This document shows, piece by piece, positions 35,572-44,497 of a DNA stretch of 64,000 nt. The stretch lies in NCBI GenBank assembly GCA_026393985.1, contig JAPKZB010000058.1, positions 55,823 to 119,822 on the forward strand, in the 5' to 3' direction. Positions within the stretch are counted from its first letter, which is position 1, and the number at the start of each line of letters is the position of its first letter. A program made the translations under genes and the position numbers. Under the pieces are notes generated by a model that worked only from the letters and a program-made list of their open reading frames with translations, did no database searches and was not told the DNA's origin. Source of the stretch: Acidobacteriota bacterium. GTDB taxonomy: Bacteria > Acidobacteriota > Terriglobia > Bryobacterales > Bryobacteraceae.

Positions 35572-36269
35572 ACGATGCCGGGCGCTGTATTGTCAGCCGT
35601 TTTAGGAGACATAACGTAGTTCTTCGCGACCGAGAGTGCGGCCGAGACGGGGGAGTTTGATGCTGTTGCGCTTACTCCCCTGTCGAGACCAAGCGAAGAC
35701 CCTTTCAAAAGGGGCGGCGAATCGGCACTTGGTGGCGTGGCAGGGACCGATATCTACGCAGTATTCGCAGCGTTCGGCGCACGGGGATGTGCCGCAGTTG
35801 GTGGGGCTGGGGATTTTGGCAAGGGGGCCGGAGGACGGGCGGAGCACGCGCTTTGTGGGGGTGGACGAGAGGCCTGGGGGATGATACCCCGGTGGGTTGC
35901 CCGCATCGGGGGAACCTGTTGGCGTTATCTCAACTGCCCTAGATTTCTGCCACCGCTTCGAGCACGCGGTCGCCGGCCCGCTGGCGGAGAGGTGATGCAG
36001 CGTGGCGGCGGAACGGACTCCGCCGGGTGTGGGACCGGCACGTTGGTTGAATCCCTTCCGGCTTAACAAGTTACGGTTCGCCGCCTTTGGTGCCAGGCAT
36101 CCTCTCGCCAAGGTCGCCTCTCGGCATGGACCACCGAGTCCACCGAAAAGGGATTTAGCAAGGCCAGACCGCCCGAGACTCGCTTAAGCCGGACCAATTC
36201 CGCGCCTACACTCAAAAATCATCGAAGTGAAACGGGATATTTTTATTGTTCGGCAGGCCTGCGGAGAAC
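35572..36269. other. Gene-poor, possibly decayed region upstream of the TonB receptor
   Basis: About 700 bp with several overlapping frames but none with convincing protein sequence. A Cys-rich minus-strand reading near 35700-35790 (NCGTSPCAERCEYC-like) may be a fragment of something once coding, but I cannot identify it. GAATCCCTTC at 36049-36058 matches the 3' part of the tRNA-Ala T arm (26943-26952). The last ~90 bp turn AT-richer and should hold the promoter of the receptor gene. Confidence 0.45.
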
Positions 36270-39155
36270 ATGGTAGTGATGAGATCCCACATTGCGGTAT
36301 TACTTTTTTCCCTCCTTCCCACAGCCAGCTTGTTCGCTCAGGGCCAGGCGCTTGACGGAGTCCTCGAAGGCCAGATTCGCAGTCAGGACCGCAAACCGGT
36401 TGGCGGCGTCGAGGTAAGGGCCTTTTCCCCTGCCACGGGTTACGAACGCAAAGTGTCCACCAACGCCGCCGGGAACTTCCGTATGGTTCTGATGCCTCCC
36501 AGCCGCTACACCCTGGTGGTCGAGGTGGCTGGCTTTGCCAAAACCACGCGCGAGAACATTGACTTGAAGGCTGGCCTGGTGGTCACCTCCGATATTGAGT
36601 TGGTCCCTGCCTCGGTTTCAACCTCCGTCACCGTTACCGAAGCAATCCCGGTGGTAGAAACCGGTCGCACCGTCGTATCGAACACCTACGATGAGAAGAC
36701 CGTTCGCAGCTTGCCAACCATTGGCCGATCTATCCTCGACTTTTTCGTGATGCAACCGGGCGTGAACGCACGGCCGCTCTCGACGGGCGGCTCCGGCACC
36801 GGCACCCCGACGACTACGTACGGCGGCCTTGGCCTCCGGCAGATGAACGTCGACGGAGTAACAAACCAGTTACAGGGGGGCGCGCGGAACATCGTGATCA
36901 GCCAGGAAGCGGTTGCCGAGTTCCAGACCGTAACCACCTTCTCGGCGGAGTTCGGCCGGGTCGGCGGCGGCATACAGAATGCGTTCACCCGCTCAGGCGG
37001 CAATGCGCTGCATGGCTCCGGCTACCTGTTCACCCGCCAGAAGTTCCTTGCGGCCAAGCCTTTCCTGCTCGCGCCCACCGCGCCAAAGCCCGAGTTCAGC
37101 CGGTACAATTACGGAGGCACGGCTTCGGGCGCTCTGAAGCAGGATAAGGTCTTTTTCTTCGGTTCCTACGAGCGCTGGCAGCAGGATCTGCCTGGGGTGC
37201 TGACGATTACTCCTGCCAACGCCGCGGCGCTGCAGATTCCGGCCTCAAGCATCGGCGCCATTACCCAGACGTTCCGCGCCCACACCGTCACGGCGCGAAT
37301 CGATGCGCTCCTCGGCGCGAAGAATCGCCTGTCGGCCCGGTTTAACTACTACTTCGACCGCGAGTCGCCCCTGGGCAATGGGCTGGTGAGCTTCGAGACC
37401 CTGTCCCGCTTCGATGAGGATCCGTATGGCTTCACGGTCCAGAACGTGACCCTGTTGAACCCGAGCTTCGTCAACGAAATTCGCTTCCTCTACGGCCAGC
37501 GCGGAATCTCTAATGGTGTTGCCAACGAACTGGCGCCGAACATCAACGTCAGCGGCATCGGCTCGTTTAACGGCAATTCCAACGGAACCCGCGTGACGCG
37601 CGAGCGCGGCATCCAAATCATCGACAACCTGACTTGGACCGCCGGCCGCCATTCCGTCAAGTTCGGCTTCGACCTGCTCCCGGTTTGGTTCCGCGAACGG
37701 ACCACCAACGTCAACGGCTCTTACACCTTTGGCGGCCTCAGCGCCGTCCCGGGCGGCCGCGGCGCCGTGTCGGCGCTCGACCAGTTTCTATTCACGCAAA
37801 GCCGGACCATCGACCCGTCCACCGGGCGGCCGTATAGCTATTCGCGCTTCACGCAGAGCCTCGGCGAAGAGTTCTTCGAGGCGCCGGTCATCAATGCCGG
37901 CTTTTTCGTCCAGGATGATATCCGGGTCACTTCGAAGTTAAAGGTGAATCTGGGCGCTCGCTACGATGTGTTTGTCCGGCCGGAAGGGAATTTGAATCCC
38001 GACCTCCCCCCGACCGGCGTGATTCCGCAGGACTACAACAACATTGCGCCCCGCATCGGGATGGCGTACGACCCGGCCGGCAACGGCAAGACGGTGCTGC
38101 GTGCGGGATATGGCATCTACTACAACACGGTGGTTGCTCAGACGTTTAACACCTTCTTGCGCGGAAATGGCCGGGCGATCACCAATGTGAACGTCACCCC
38201 CACCGATCCTGGTGCTCCGGTTTTCAACCGCGAAGCGGCTCCTCGGCCCACGGGCGTGGTCGGCGCTCTGAGTGACGTGCGGATCTTCGATCCCAATTTC
38301 CGCGACCTGTTTACGCACAACCTCTTCGTGACCCTCGAACGGGAGTTGTTCCGCGATTTTGCCGTCACCGCCACTTGGCAGGGAACCTACGGCCGCAACC
38401 TGCCCTACTCCCTTACCGACAACTTACCTTCGGCCGGCGCGCTACCCGATGGCCGACCCCGTTACACGACCACCGGCCGGCCGAACCCTCGCTACGGGAA
38501 CATCTTCCGTTCGGTTTCGGAAGGTTATCAGAATTACAACGGCTTGGTGCTCATGGCGACGAAGCGGTTTAGCCGGGGTCTGTCGATGCAGTTTGCATAC
38601 CATACCTCGAAAGTGGAAGGCGTGGCTTTCGCGAATGACTTTACCGGCTTTGGCATCTTTACCTCGGCTTCCGATCCACGCACGGCCGCTCAGGATCAAG
38701 GTCCTGGCGACTTTGATATGCGCCACCGCATTACGTTCACGGGCGTTTGGGAACCGCGTCTGAAGAGTCTTACCGGTGTCGCTAACTCCTTGCTCAATGG
38801 ATGGAACCTGTCGACGCGAGTGATCGGTCAGACCGGCTTCTCTTTCAACGCCACCACCGGCCGTGATGAAAACGGCGACACGATTTTCAACGATCGTCCC
38901 GCCAAGATTGGCTACAACGCCTTCAAGGAACCAGAGTATGCCACCGTGGATTTCCGTCTGGCCCGCACCGTGAAATTCCGGGAAAGCAATAGCCTTGAAT
39001 TGATGGCCGAGGTGTTTAATCTCACCAACCGCCTCAATCCTACCAACATCAACCGCGTCTACGGCTTTAACCCTACGCCAAACGCAAACTTCCAGTCGAT
39101 TACGGCCGCCGAGAACGCCCGACAGTTCCAGTTGGCGATCCGGTATTCGTTCTAA
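36270..39155 (+). CDS. TonB-dependent receptor with N-terminal carboxypeptidase-regulatory-like domain (Oar-like)
   Basis: About 961 residues. A signal peptide (HIAVLLFSLLPTASLFAQG) precedes a beta-sandwich carboxypeptidase-regulatory-like domain (VLEGQIRSQDRKPVGGVEV, about 30-110). A plug domain follows with RSLPTIGRSILDFFVMQPGV, then a ~700-residue beta barrel ending in the outer-membrane C-terminal FQLAIRYSF (terminal Phe). Oar-like receptors are numerous in Acidobacteria and import unknown large substrates. ATG 36270 (GGAG three bases before it) or ATG 36279 could be the start; both keep the signal peptide. A terminator follows the stop. Confidence 0.92.
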   Translation: MVVMRSHIAVLLFSLLPTASLFAQGQALDGVLEGQIRSQDRKPVGGVEVRAFSPATGYERKVSTNAAGNFRMVLMPPSRYTLVVEVAGFAKTTRENIDLKAGLVVTSDIELVPASVSTSVTVTEAIPVVETGRTVVSNTYDEKTVRSLPTIGRSILDFFVMQPGVNARPLSTGGSGTGTPTTTYGGLGLRQMNVDGVTNQLQGGARNIVISQEAVAEFQTVTTFSAEFGRVGGGIQNAFTRSGGNALHGSGYLFTRQKFLAAKPFLLAPTAPKPEFSRYNYGGTASGALKQDKVFFFGSYERWQQDLPGVLTITPANAAALQIPASSIGAITQTFRAHTVTARIDALLGAKNRLSARFNYYFDRESPLGNGLVSFETLSRFDEDPYGFTVQNVTLLNPSFVNEIRFLYGQRGISNGVANELAPNINVSGIGSFNGNSNGTRVTRERGIQIIDNLTWTAGRHSVKFGFDLLPVWFRERTTNVNGSYTFGGLSAVPGGRGAVSALDQFLFTQSRTIDPSTGRPYSYSRFTQSLGEEFFEAPVINAGFFVQDDIRVTSKLKVNLGARYDVFVRPEGNLNPDLPPTGVIPQDYNNIAPRIGMAYDPAGNGKTVLRAGYGIYYNTVVAQTFNTFLRGNGRAITNVNVTPTDPGAPVFNREAAPRPTGVVGALSDVRIFDPNFRDLFTHNLFVTLERELFRDFAVTATWQGTYGRNLPYSLTDNLPSAGALPDGRPRYTTTGRPNPRYGNIFRSVSEGYQNYNGLVLMATKRFSRGLSMQFAYHTSKVEGVAFANDFTGFGIFTSASDPRTAAQDQGPGDFDMRHRITFTGVWEPRLKSLTGVANSLLNGWNLSTRVIGQTGFSFNATTGRDENGDTIFNDRPAKIGYNAFKEPEYATVDFRLARTVKFRESNSLELMAEVFNLTNRLNPTNINRVYGFNPTPNANFQSITAAENARQFQLAIRYSF

Positions 39156-39167
39156 GTCCTATCAGGA

Positions 39168-39194
39168 AGGGGGCGGCCTGGCCGCCTCCTTTTT
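39168..39194 (+). terminator. Intrinsic terminator after TonB receptor gene
   Basis: AGGGGGCGG, loop CCTGG, CCGCCTCCT, with one G/T wobble pair and a run of five T right after the stem. It lies 13 bp past the receptor stop and its T-run overlaps the stop of the convergent glycosyltransferase gene. Confidence 0.85.
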
Positions 39195-40230
39195 AACCCA
39201 GCTGTTGCTCCCCGCGCAGCACGCTCAGGTACCCCGCCGCCACCCGCTCCAGGCTATTCTCCCGCCCCACCCGCTCCCGCAGCGCCAACCCATAATCCCG
39301 CACCCCCGCCGGCCCCTCCGCCAACAGCCGCATCGTCGCCAGCAGCCCCTCCTCCTCGCCCAATCCCACCGCTACCCCCAAGCCCTCCCCGTCGCTCGTC
39401 AACACCGGCTTGCCAATCCCCATCAGCCGCACCCCAATCCCCGAAGTCTCCCCGCTCGCCGGATACCGCAGATTCACCACCACATCCACCGCCGACGCCA
39501 CCAGCCAGAACTCCTCCTCGCTCATATGCCCCACCCGCAGCAACCCCTCCCACTCGAGCGCCCGCTCCAAATCCGTCGACCCGATCTCCCCCGCCAACAC
39601 CAGCGCCGCGTCCACCCCCGCCGCCCGCAGCCGCCGGAACGTCCGCACCACCCCGAGCACCCGCTTGGACTCCCGCAAATACCCCATCACCCCAAACAGC
39701 ATCGTCGACGGCCGCAGCCCCCGCTCCGCCCGCCAACGCTCCACCCGCCACCCGTCCGGCAGCACCGGCGGCTTGAAGTAGTGCGGAATCACCCGCGCCT
39801 TCTCCCCCACCCGTCGCGCCGCCTCCGCATTATGCACAATCACCAACCGCGAACGCTCCACCAACCGCCGCAGCATCCCGTAGCGAAAGTAGCGCGGATC
39901 GGTCGCCGAACGCGCCCGGTCCCGCCATAACTCCCGCGCCAACTCCCGCGCCCACTCGCCATAGTTATAGACAAACTCCTCCACGTAAGCGCTCTCGCCC
40001 AACGAACCCAGAAAGAAATGGTGCAGCACCGCATCGTGCAGCACCACCACCCCCGGCTCCCGCAGCGCCCGCGCGTAGATGTCGCGATGCAGTTGGTTGT
40101 TGCCGATGTGATACAGGTTCACATCGCCCGGCGCATTCACCCGCGCCGGCAGCAGCGGCAGCAGGTCGGCCGCATAGTCGGCCACCCCGCTCCGCGCCGG
40201 CGGCAGCGGCGCGAAGTAGCCAACCGTCAC
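39193..40230 (-). CDS. Glycosyltransferase (GT4-like)
   Basis: A 345-residue GT-B-type transferase. VGYFAPLPPARSGVADYA opens the N-terminal domain, LVIVHNAEAARRVGE closes it. The C-terminal domain carries PSTMLFGVMGYLRESKRV, LVLAGEIG and NLRYPASGETSGIGVRLMGIGKPVL, the nucleotide-sugar-binding E-x7-E region. GTG 40230 overlaps the stop of yggS (GTGA), so the two are co-transcribed. Acceptor unknown. Confidence 0.85.
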   Translation of the reverse strand: MTVGYFAPLPPARSGVADYAADLLPLLPARVNAPGDVNLYHIGNNQLHRDIYARALREPGVVVLHDAVLHHFFLGSLGESAYVEEFVYNYGEWARELARELWRDRARSATDPRYFRYGMLRRLVERSRLVIVHNAEAARRVGEKARVIPHYFKPPVLPDGWRVERWRAERGLRPSTMLFGVMGYLRESKRVLGVVRTFRRLRAAGVDAALVLAGEIGSTDLERALEWEGLLRVGHMSEEEFWLVASAVDVVVNLRYPASGETSGIGVRLMGIGKPVLTSDGEGLGVAVGLGEEEGLLATMRLLAEGPAGVRDYGLALRERVGRENSLERVAAGYLSVLRGEQQLG

Positions 40231-40895
40231 GGCTTCTTCCGGCGCCCGAACAGCGCCGTGCCCACCCGCACAATCGTCGACCCCTCCGCAATCGCCACTT
40301 CGAGATCGTTCGACATCCCCATCGACAGCCGCGGCAGCCCGTGCGCCGCCGCCAACTCCCGCAGCCGCGCAAAGTAGGGCCGCGATCGCTCGGCGTCCTC
40401 ATCCCACGGCGGCATCGTCATCAGCCCGGTCAGCCGCAACTGCGGGCAGGCGCGAATCGCCTCCACCAGCGCCGGCAACTCCGCCGGGTCGCAGCCGTGC
40501 TTGGCGTCCTCTTCGGAAAGCTTCACTTCAATCATCACTTCCATCGGCTTGCCGCACTCGTCGAGCCGCCGCGCCAGCTTGGCCGAATCCACCGTCTGCA
40601 CCACATCGAACAGCTCGGCCGCTTTCTTCGCTTTGTTCGACTGCAGATGGCCGATCAGGTGAAACCGCGCCCCGGCGAGCGGCGGCAGCAGCGGCCGCTT
40701 GCCTTCAAACTCCTGCACGTAGTTCTCCCCAAACTCGCGCATCCCCAGCGCGTAGGCCTCTTCGATCACGCTCGCCGGAAACACCTTGGTCACCGCCAGC
40801 AGCAGCACCTCGCTCTCGCGCCGTCCCGCCTTGGCGCAGGCCGCGGCAATCCGCGTCTGCACCTCGTCCCATCGTTCCCGCAGAGTATCCGTCAT
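40227..40895 (-). CDS. yggS: YggS family pyridoxal-phosphate homeostasis protein
   Basis: A 222-residue PLP-binding TIM-barrel protein. The PLP lysine is in LLLAVTKVFP (Lys37 region), then MREFGENYVQE, FHLIGHLQSNKAKK, GLMTMPPW and LSMGMSNDLEVAI...GSTIVRVGTALFG. Length and motifs are those of the YggS/PROSC family, which buffers PLP and has no known catalytic activity. The much longer open frame upstream is the antisense shadow of the next gene; ATG 40895 is the correct start. Confidence 0.95.
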   Translation of the reverse strand: MTDTLRERWDEVQTRIAAACAKAGRRESEVLLLAVTKVFPASVIEEAYALGMREFGENYVQEFEGKRPLLPPLAGARFHLIGHLQSNKAKKAAELFDVVQTVDSAKLARRLDECGKPMEVMIEVKLSEEDAKHGCDPAELPALVEAIRACPQLRLTGLMTMPPWDEDAERSRPYFARLRELAAAHGLPRLSMGMSNDLEVAIAEGSTIVRVGTALFGRRKKP

Positions 40896-40955
40896 CAAAA
40901 CCAAAAAACCGCCTGTAACTGAGAGTTTACGCGACTTCGCCGAACCTATCGACAT

Positions 40956-42446
40956 ATGGCCAAATCCAGACGCCCGGTCGCGCCCGCCGCCGCTGAATTT
41001 CTGGAAGAGGCTATCCGCGCCTTCGCCGCCCGCTGCCGCCGGCCGCTCCTGCAGGAGCCCGGCGAAGAGGCCATTCCGCTGCTCGCCGGCCGCCACGAGT
41101 TCGGGCGCAGCGCCGGCAAGCTCCTGCTGTCCGCCTGGGACGACGTCCGCAACTGGAACCGCCGCGTCGTCAACGTCGCCCACCACCAAACCGGACGGCT
41201 CACCCTCGTCATCGAAAAGTTCGGAGGCCGCCAAGCCGAAGCCTGGATCTTCGACGGCGACCGGCCCGAGGCTCTCGAATGGGACCGCCACGGCGACCGC
41301 ATGATCCTCCGCGAGCAATTCCGCCGCATGCTCCGGCGCAGCTTCATCGGCTGGGAGCTCGACGACCTCACCACCGAACGGGACCTCGAACACACCCTCT
41401 CGGCCAACTACCCCCGCGCGCTGGTCCGCCAGGGCAAGCGGGCCTGGGCCGCCATCCTCGCCCCGCCCGAAGCGCCGCACGCCCTCTCGTTCGGGCTCAT
41501 CTGGCTTGACTACGTCCGCCGCCGGCGCCAGCCCAAAATCACCGTCGAAGGCCTTGCCCTCTTCCTGCCCGCCCACGAAACGCAGGCCACCGCCCTCCGC
41601 CTCCGCTGGCTCGACCCGGCTAAGGCCGCCTTCGCCCTCTACGCCTATTCGCCCGAAGGCGACGCCGTCCGCCTCGACCCGGCCGACTGCGGCAACCTCC
41701 AAACGGCGCTCGATCGCTGTCAGCACTCCATCCTCGCCCTGCCCGACTGGGTGGCCCAGCTGGCCGGCTGGCCCCACGTCGAGCGCGTCTCGCTGGCCGG
41801 CGGCGCCGCCAGCTTCCGCGTCTTCGGTCTCGAATTCGCCCGCTGGCGCGAGGGCGAGCTGCGCGGCGGCTTTGAGGACCGGCGCCTGCTTCACCCCCGC
41901 GACCTGCCGGAGCTGCGCGCCATCGCCGCCGAACTGGTCCGCCTGCGGCAGGAGCCGGGCAGCCTGCTGCAGCGGCGCTCCCCGGAGGCCTGGCTCGAAA
42001 TGCGCGTCCGCGAATCGTTGACCACCCTCGATGCCCAACTTTGCCCGGAGCCGGTTTACGGCCAAGTGCCGGCCATGGCGGGCGTCGAACGCGGCATCGC
42101 CGACCTGCTCGCCATCGAACGCTCCGGCCGCCTCGTCGTCCTCGAAATCAAGGCCACCGAAGACCTGCATCTGCCGCTGCAGTCCCTTGATTACTGGATG
42201 CGCGTGGCCTGGCACGCCGCGGCCGGCGACTTCGCCGCCTGCGGCTACTTCCCGGGCCACGCCGTCGCCACCCTCCGGCCGCGTCTGCTGCTCGTCGCCC
42301 CGGCGCTCGAATTCCACCCCACTACCGAAACCATTTTGGGCTTCTTCTCATCTGATGTAGCAGTGGAGCGGATTGGCATCGGGTTAGAATGGCGCCAGCA
42401 GCTCCGGGTGCTGTTCCGGCTTCATGGCGCTGCGCGCCCCGCATGA
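40956..42446 (+). CDS. Uncharacterised protein with C-terminal PD-(D/E)XK-like nuclease motif
   Basis: A 496-residue protein, no signal or membrane helix. The N-terminal ~370 residues are not recognisable (HHQTGRLTLVIEKFGGRQAEA, FIGWELDDLTTERDLE). Near the C-terminus, GIADLLAIERSGRLVVLEIKATEDLHLPLQSLDYW has the Asp...Glu-x-Lys and following Gln of PD-(D/E)XK nucleases (NucS/EndoMS-like or RecB-family-like). First gene of a four-gene operon (ATGA overlap with the next). Divergent from yggS. Function unknown; DNA repair or defence is possible. Confidence 0.75.
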   Translation: MAKSRRPVAPAAAEFLEEAIRAFAARCRRPLLQEPGEEAIPLLAGRHEFGRSAGKLLLSAWDDVRNWNRRVVNVAHHQTGRLTLVIEKFGGRQAEAWIFDGDRPEALEWDRHGDRMILREQFRRMLRRSFIGWELDDLTTERDLEHTLSANYPRALVRQGKRAWAAILAPPEAPHALSFGLIWLDYVRRRRQPKITVEGLALFLPAHETQATALRLRWLDPAKAAFALYAYSPEGDAVRLDPADCGNLQTALDRCQHSILALPDWVAQLAGWPHVERVSLAGGAASFRVFGLEFARWREGELRGGFEDRRLLHPRDLPELRAIAAELVRLRQEPGSLLQRRSPEAWLEMRVRESLTTLDAQLCPEPVYGQVPAMAGVERGIADLLAIERSGRLVVLEIKATEDLHLPLQSLDYWMRVAWHAAAGDFAACGYFPGHAVATLRPRLLLVAPALEFHPTTETILGFFSSDVAVERIGIGLEWRQQLRVLFRLHGAARPA

Positions 42447-43336
42447 GCAACCAGATGATCACCTCTTTCCTCACCACCATCGCCAAATCGCTGCGTACCT
42501 TAAACCCCTCCGACGTGCGGAACCTGGCCGAGCGGGAAGTGAACATTGGCCTTACCGCCGCCAGCGAAGACGGGCTGAACCGCATGTGGGACTTCCTGGC
42601 CCCGGCGCAGCTCTCCGAGCGCAAGAAAGACCAACTGGTGCGCCTGGTGCACCCGCTGGGCCCCCGCCTGCCGGGCATGCCCCCGCGCCCGGCCCACGTC
42701 GATCTCGAACTGTGGGAAGAGGGCCTTCCCAAGCCGCCGCACGCCTTCACCTTCTACCGGCGGGACCCGGCGCGCACCGTGCGCGAGATCATCGACCACC
42801 GCGAAGAGTTGGGCCTGCCCCTCGCCCGGCAGTTTGTCGTCTTCCGCAAGCCGGTCTCGGAGAAAATCGTCAACGCAGTCAGCCAGGAGAACGCCCTGTT
42901 CTCCATCGCCACCTCGCTGCCCAACATCGTGCCGAACCTGCTGTCGCTCCCCTTCGCCGTCGGCGAGTTCGCCAGCGACACCGCTTTTATCACCGCCAAT
43001 CAGCTCCGCATGGCGTTCCTGCTGGCCGGCGCCAACGACCGGCCCATCGGCTACCGCGAACAGAAAACCCAGGTGGCCTCCGTCATCGCCGGGGCCTTCG
43101 GCTGGCGCTCGCTCGCCCGCCAGCTCATCAGCAAGCTGCCCTTCGGCGCCGGCGTCGCCAGCAAGGCAACCGTCGCCTACGCCGGCACCTGGATTGTCGG
43201 CCAGGGCCTCCAGAAGCTCTACGGCATGGGCGGCCAACTCTCCCGCCAGGAGCGCGAAACCCTCTACGACGAAGGCCTCGCCAAGGGCAAGACCGTGGTC
43301 ACCGCTCTCGTCGCCCGCCTCCGCAAGACCGCATAA
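42443..43336 (+). CDS. DUF697-like membrane-associated protein
   Basis: A 297-residue protein starting by ATGA overlap with the nuclease-like gene. The C-terminal half resembles DUF697/YcjF proteins that accompany small GTPases: ALFSIATSLPNIVPNLLSLP, ADTAFITANQLRMAFLLAG-like and QVASVIAGAFGWRSLARQL. At least two hydrophobic helices are visible, so membrane association is likely. No GTPase is in the operon. The N-terminal 70 residues are unassigned. Confidence 0.7.
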   Translation: MSNQMITSFLTTIAKSLRTLNPSDVRNLAEREVNIGLTAASEDGLNRMWDFLAPAQLSERKKDQLVRLVHPLGPRLPGMPPRPAHVDLELWEEGLPKPPHAFTFYRRDPARTVREIIDHREELGLPLARQFVVFRKPVSEKIVNAVSQENALFSIATSLPNIVPNLLSLPFAVGEFASDTAFITANQLRMAFLLAGANDRPIGYREQKTQVASVIAGAFGWRSLARQLISKLPFGAGVASKATVAYAGTWIVGQGLQKLYGMGGQLSRQERETLYDEGLAKGKTVVTALVARLRKTA

Positions 43337-43343
43337 TAGGGGT

Positions 43344-43754
43344 GTGGTCACCGTCGAAATCTTTGAAGACCTGCAGTGCAAAGACTGCACCCGTCTGCAG
43401 CACCTGCTCGAAGAGACTCTGCTGCCTCTGCTGGGCGAGGAGATCGAAGTCGTCCGCCGCGACTTCCCGCTCGCCAAGCACCCGGAGGCCTTCGCCCTGG
43501 CTGCCGAGGCCCACTATCTGCGGGCGACCGAAGGCCGCACCGCCGAGTGGGAGTGGCGCAAAAAGTGCCTGCTCGCCCTCGGCCAAGTGCATGCGCCCTC
43601 CGCGGGCCGCGACCGCTCCGGCGTCGAAGCCGACCTTGCCGAAGCCCACGCCCGCGGCGTTGCCAAAACCCCGACGGTCTTTGTCGGCAACCACGTTCTC
43701 ATTGAGCATTTCACCGCCGAAGAGTTGATCGCCGCCATTCGGGATTCGCAATGA
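43344..43754 (+). CDS. Thioredoxin-fold (DsbA-like) CxxC protein
   Basis: A 136-residue protein with VTVEIFEDLQCKDCTRLQHLLEE at the N-terminus: a C-K-D-C active site (Cys12, Cys15) after the first beta-strand, and a cis-Pro region VAKTPTVFVGN (TPT) later, the layout of DsbA/FrnE-type thioredoxins. No signal peptide, so probably cytoplasmic. GTG 43344 is the start that gives the complete first strand. Its stop overlaps the next ATG (ATGA). Confidence 0.8.
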   Translation: MVTVEIFEDLQCKDCTRLQHLLEETLLPLLGEEIEVVRRDFPLAKHPEAFALAAEAHYLRATEGRTAEWEWRKKCLLALGQVHAPSAGRDRSGVEADLAEAHARGVAKTPTVFVGNHVLIEHFTAEELIAAIRDSQ

Positions 43755-44488
43755 GCAAGCCCGTTGCTCTGATTACCGGCGCCAGCCGGGGCATCGGCCG
43801 TGGCATCGCCCTCGAACTGGCCCGGACGCACGCCCTCGTTGCCACCTACCGCGGCCGCCTGGATGCGGCGGAAACCCTGCGCGCCGAAACTGGCGCCGAG
43901 ATCATCCAGGCCGATATCGGCAGCGCCGCCGACCGCGTCCGCCTGCTCGCCTTCACCCGCGAAAAGTTCGGCCGTCTCGACCTGCTCGTCAACAACGCCG
44001 GCATGGCCCCGCGCGTCCGCCAGGATATCCTCGCCGCCACCGAAGAAAGCTTCGACGAACTCCTCAACACCAACCTCAAGGGCCCTCACTTCCTCACCCA
44101 GGCCGCCGCCAACTGGATGGTCGAACAGGGCGCCGGCCGCATCGTCTTCATCACGTCTCTGTCGGCCTACGCCGCTTCCACGAACCGCTCCGATTACTGC
44201 ATCTCGAAGGCCGGCCTGGCTATGGCCGTTTCTCTCTATGCCAACCGCCTGGCGGGGCAGGGAATCCAGGTGTTCGAAATCCGGCCCGGCATCATCCGCA
44301 CCGACATGATCTCGGCCGTCGAATCGGTCTACGAGGAAAAGATCGCCAATGGCCTGCTGCCGCAGCGCCGCATGGGCGAATCCGCCGACGTCGCCAAGGC
44401 CGTCCGCTCCATCGCCGATGGCCTGCTCGACTACTCCACCGGCCAGGTGCTCAACGTTGACGGCGGCTTCCACCTGCGCCATCTCTAA
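43751..44488 (+). CDS. Short-chain dehydrogenase/reductase (3-oxoacyl-ACP reductase-like)
   Basis: A 245-residue SDR. TGASRGIG at 9-16, NNAG at 81-84, Ser136, Tyr149-x3-Lys153, and the C-terminal TGQVLNVDGGFHL. The TYRGR segment after beta-2 supports NADPH use. Last gene of the operon with the nuclease-like, DUF697-like and CxxC genes. Substrate not determinable; FabG-type ketoreduction is typical of the family. Confidence 0.92.
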   Translation: MSKPVALITGASRGIGRGIALELARTHALVATYRGRLDAAETLRAETGAEIIQADIGSAADRVRLLAFTREKFGRLDLLVNNAGMAPRVRQDILAATEESFDELLNTNLKGPHFLTQAAANWMVEQGAGRIVFITSLSAYAASTNRSDYCISKAGLAMAVSLYANRLAGQGIQVFEIRPGIIRTDMISAVESVYEEKIANGLLPQRRMGESADVAKAVRSIADGLLDYSTGQVLNVDGGFHLRHL

Positions 44489-44497
44489 TCCCGGGCC

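Noticed and set aside
35602..36111. Cys-containing minus-strand ORF of 169 codons
   Set aside because: No recognisable domain, no ribosome site, and competing frames of similar quality; described only as a gene-poor region.
40896..42317. N-terminal extension of yggS
   Set aside because: Upstream of ATG 40895 the frame is antisense to the PD-(D/E)XK-like gene and adds nothing like the YggS family.
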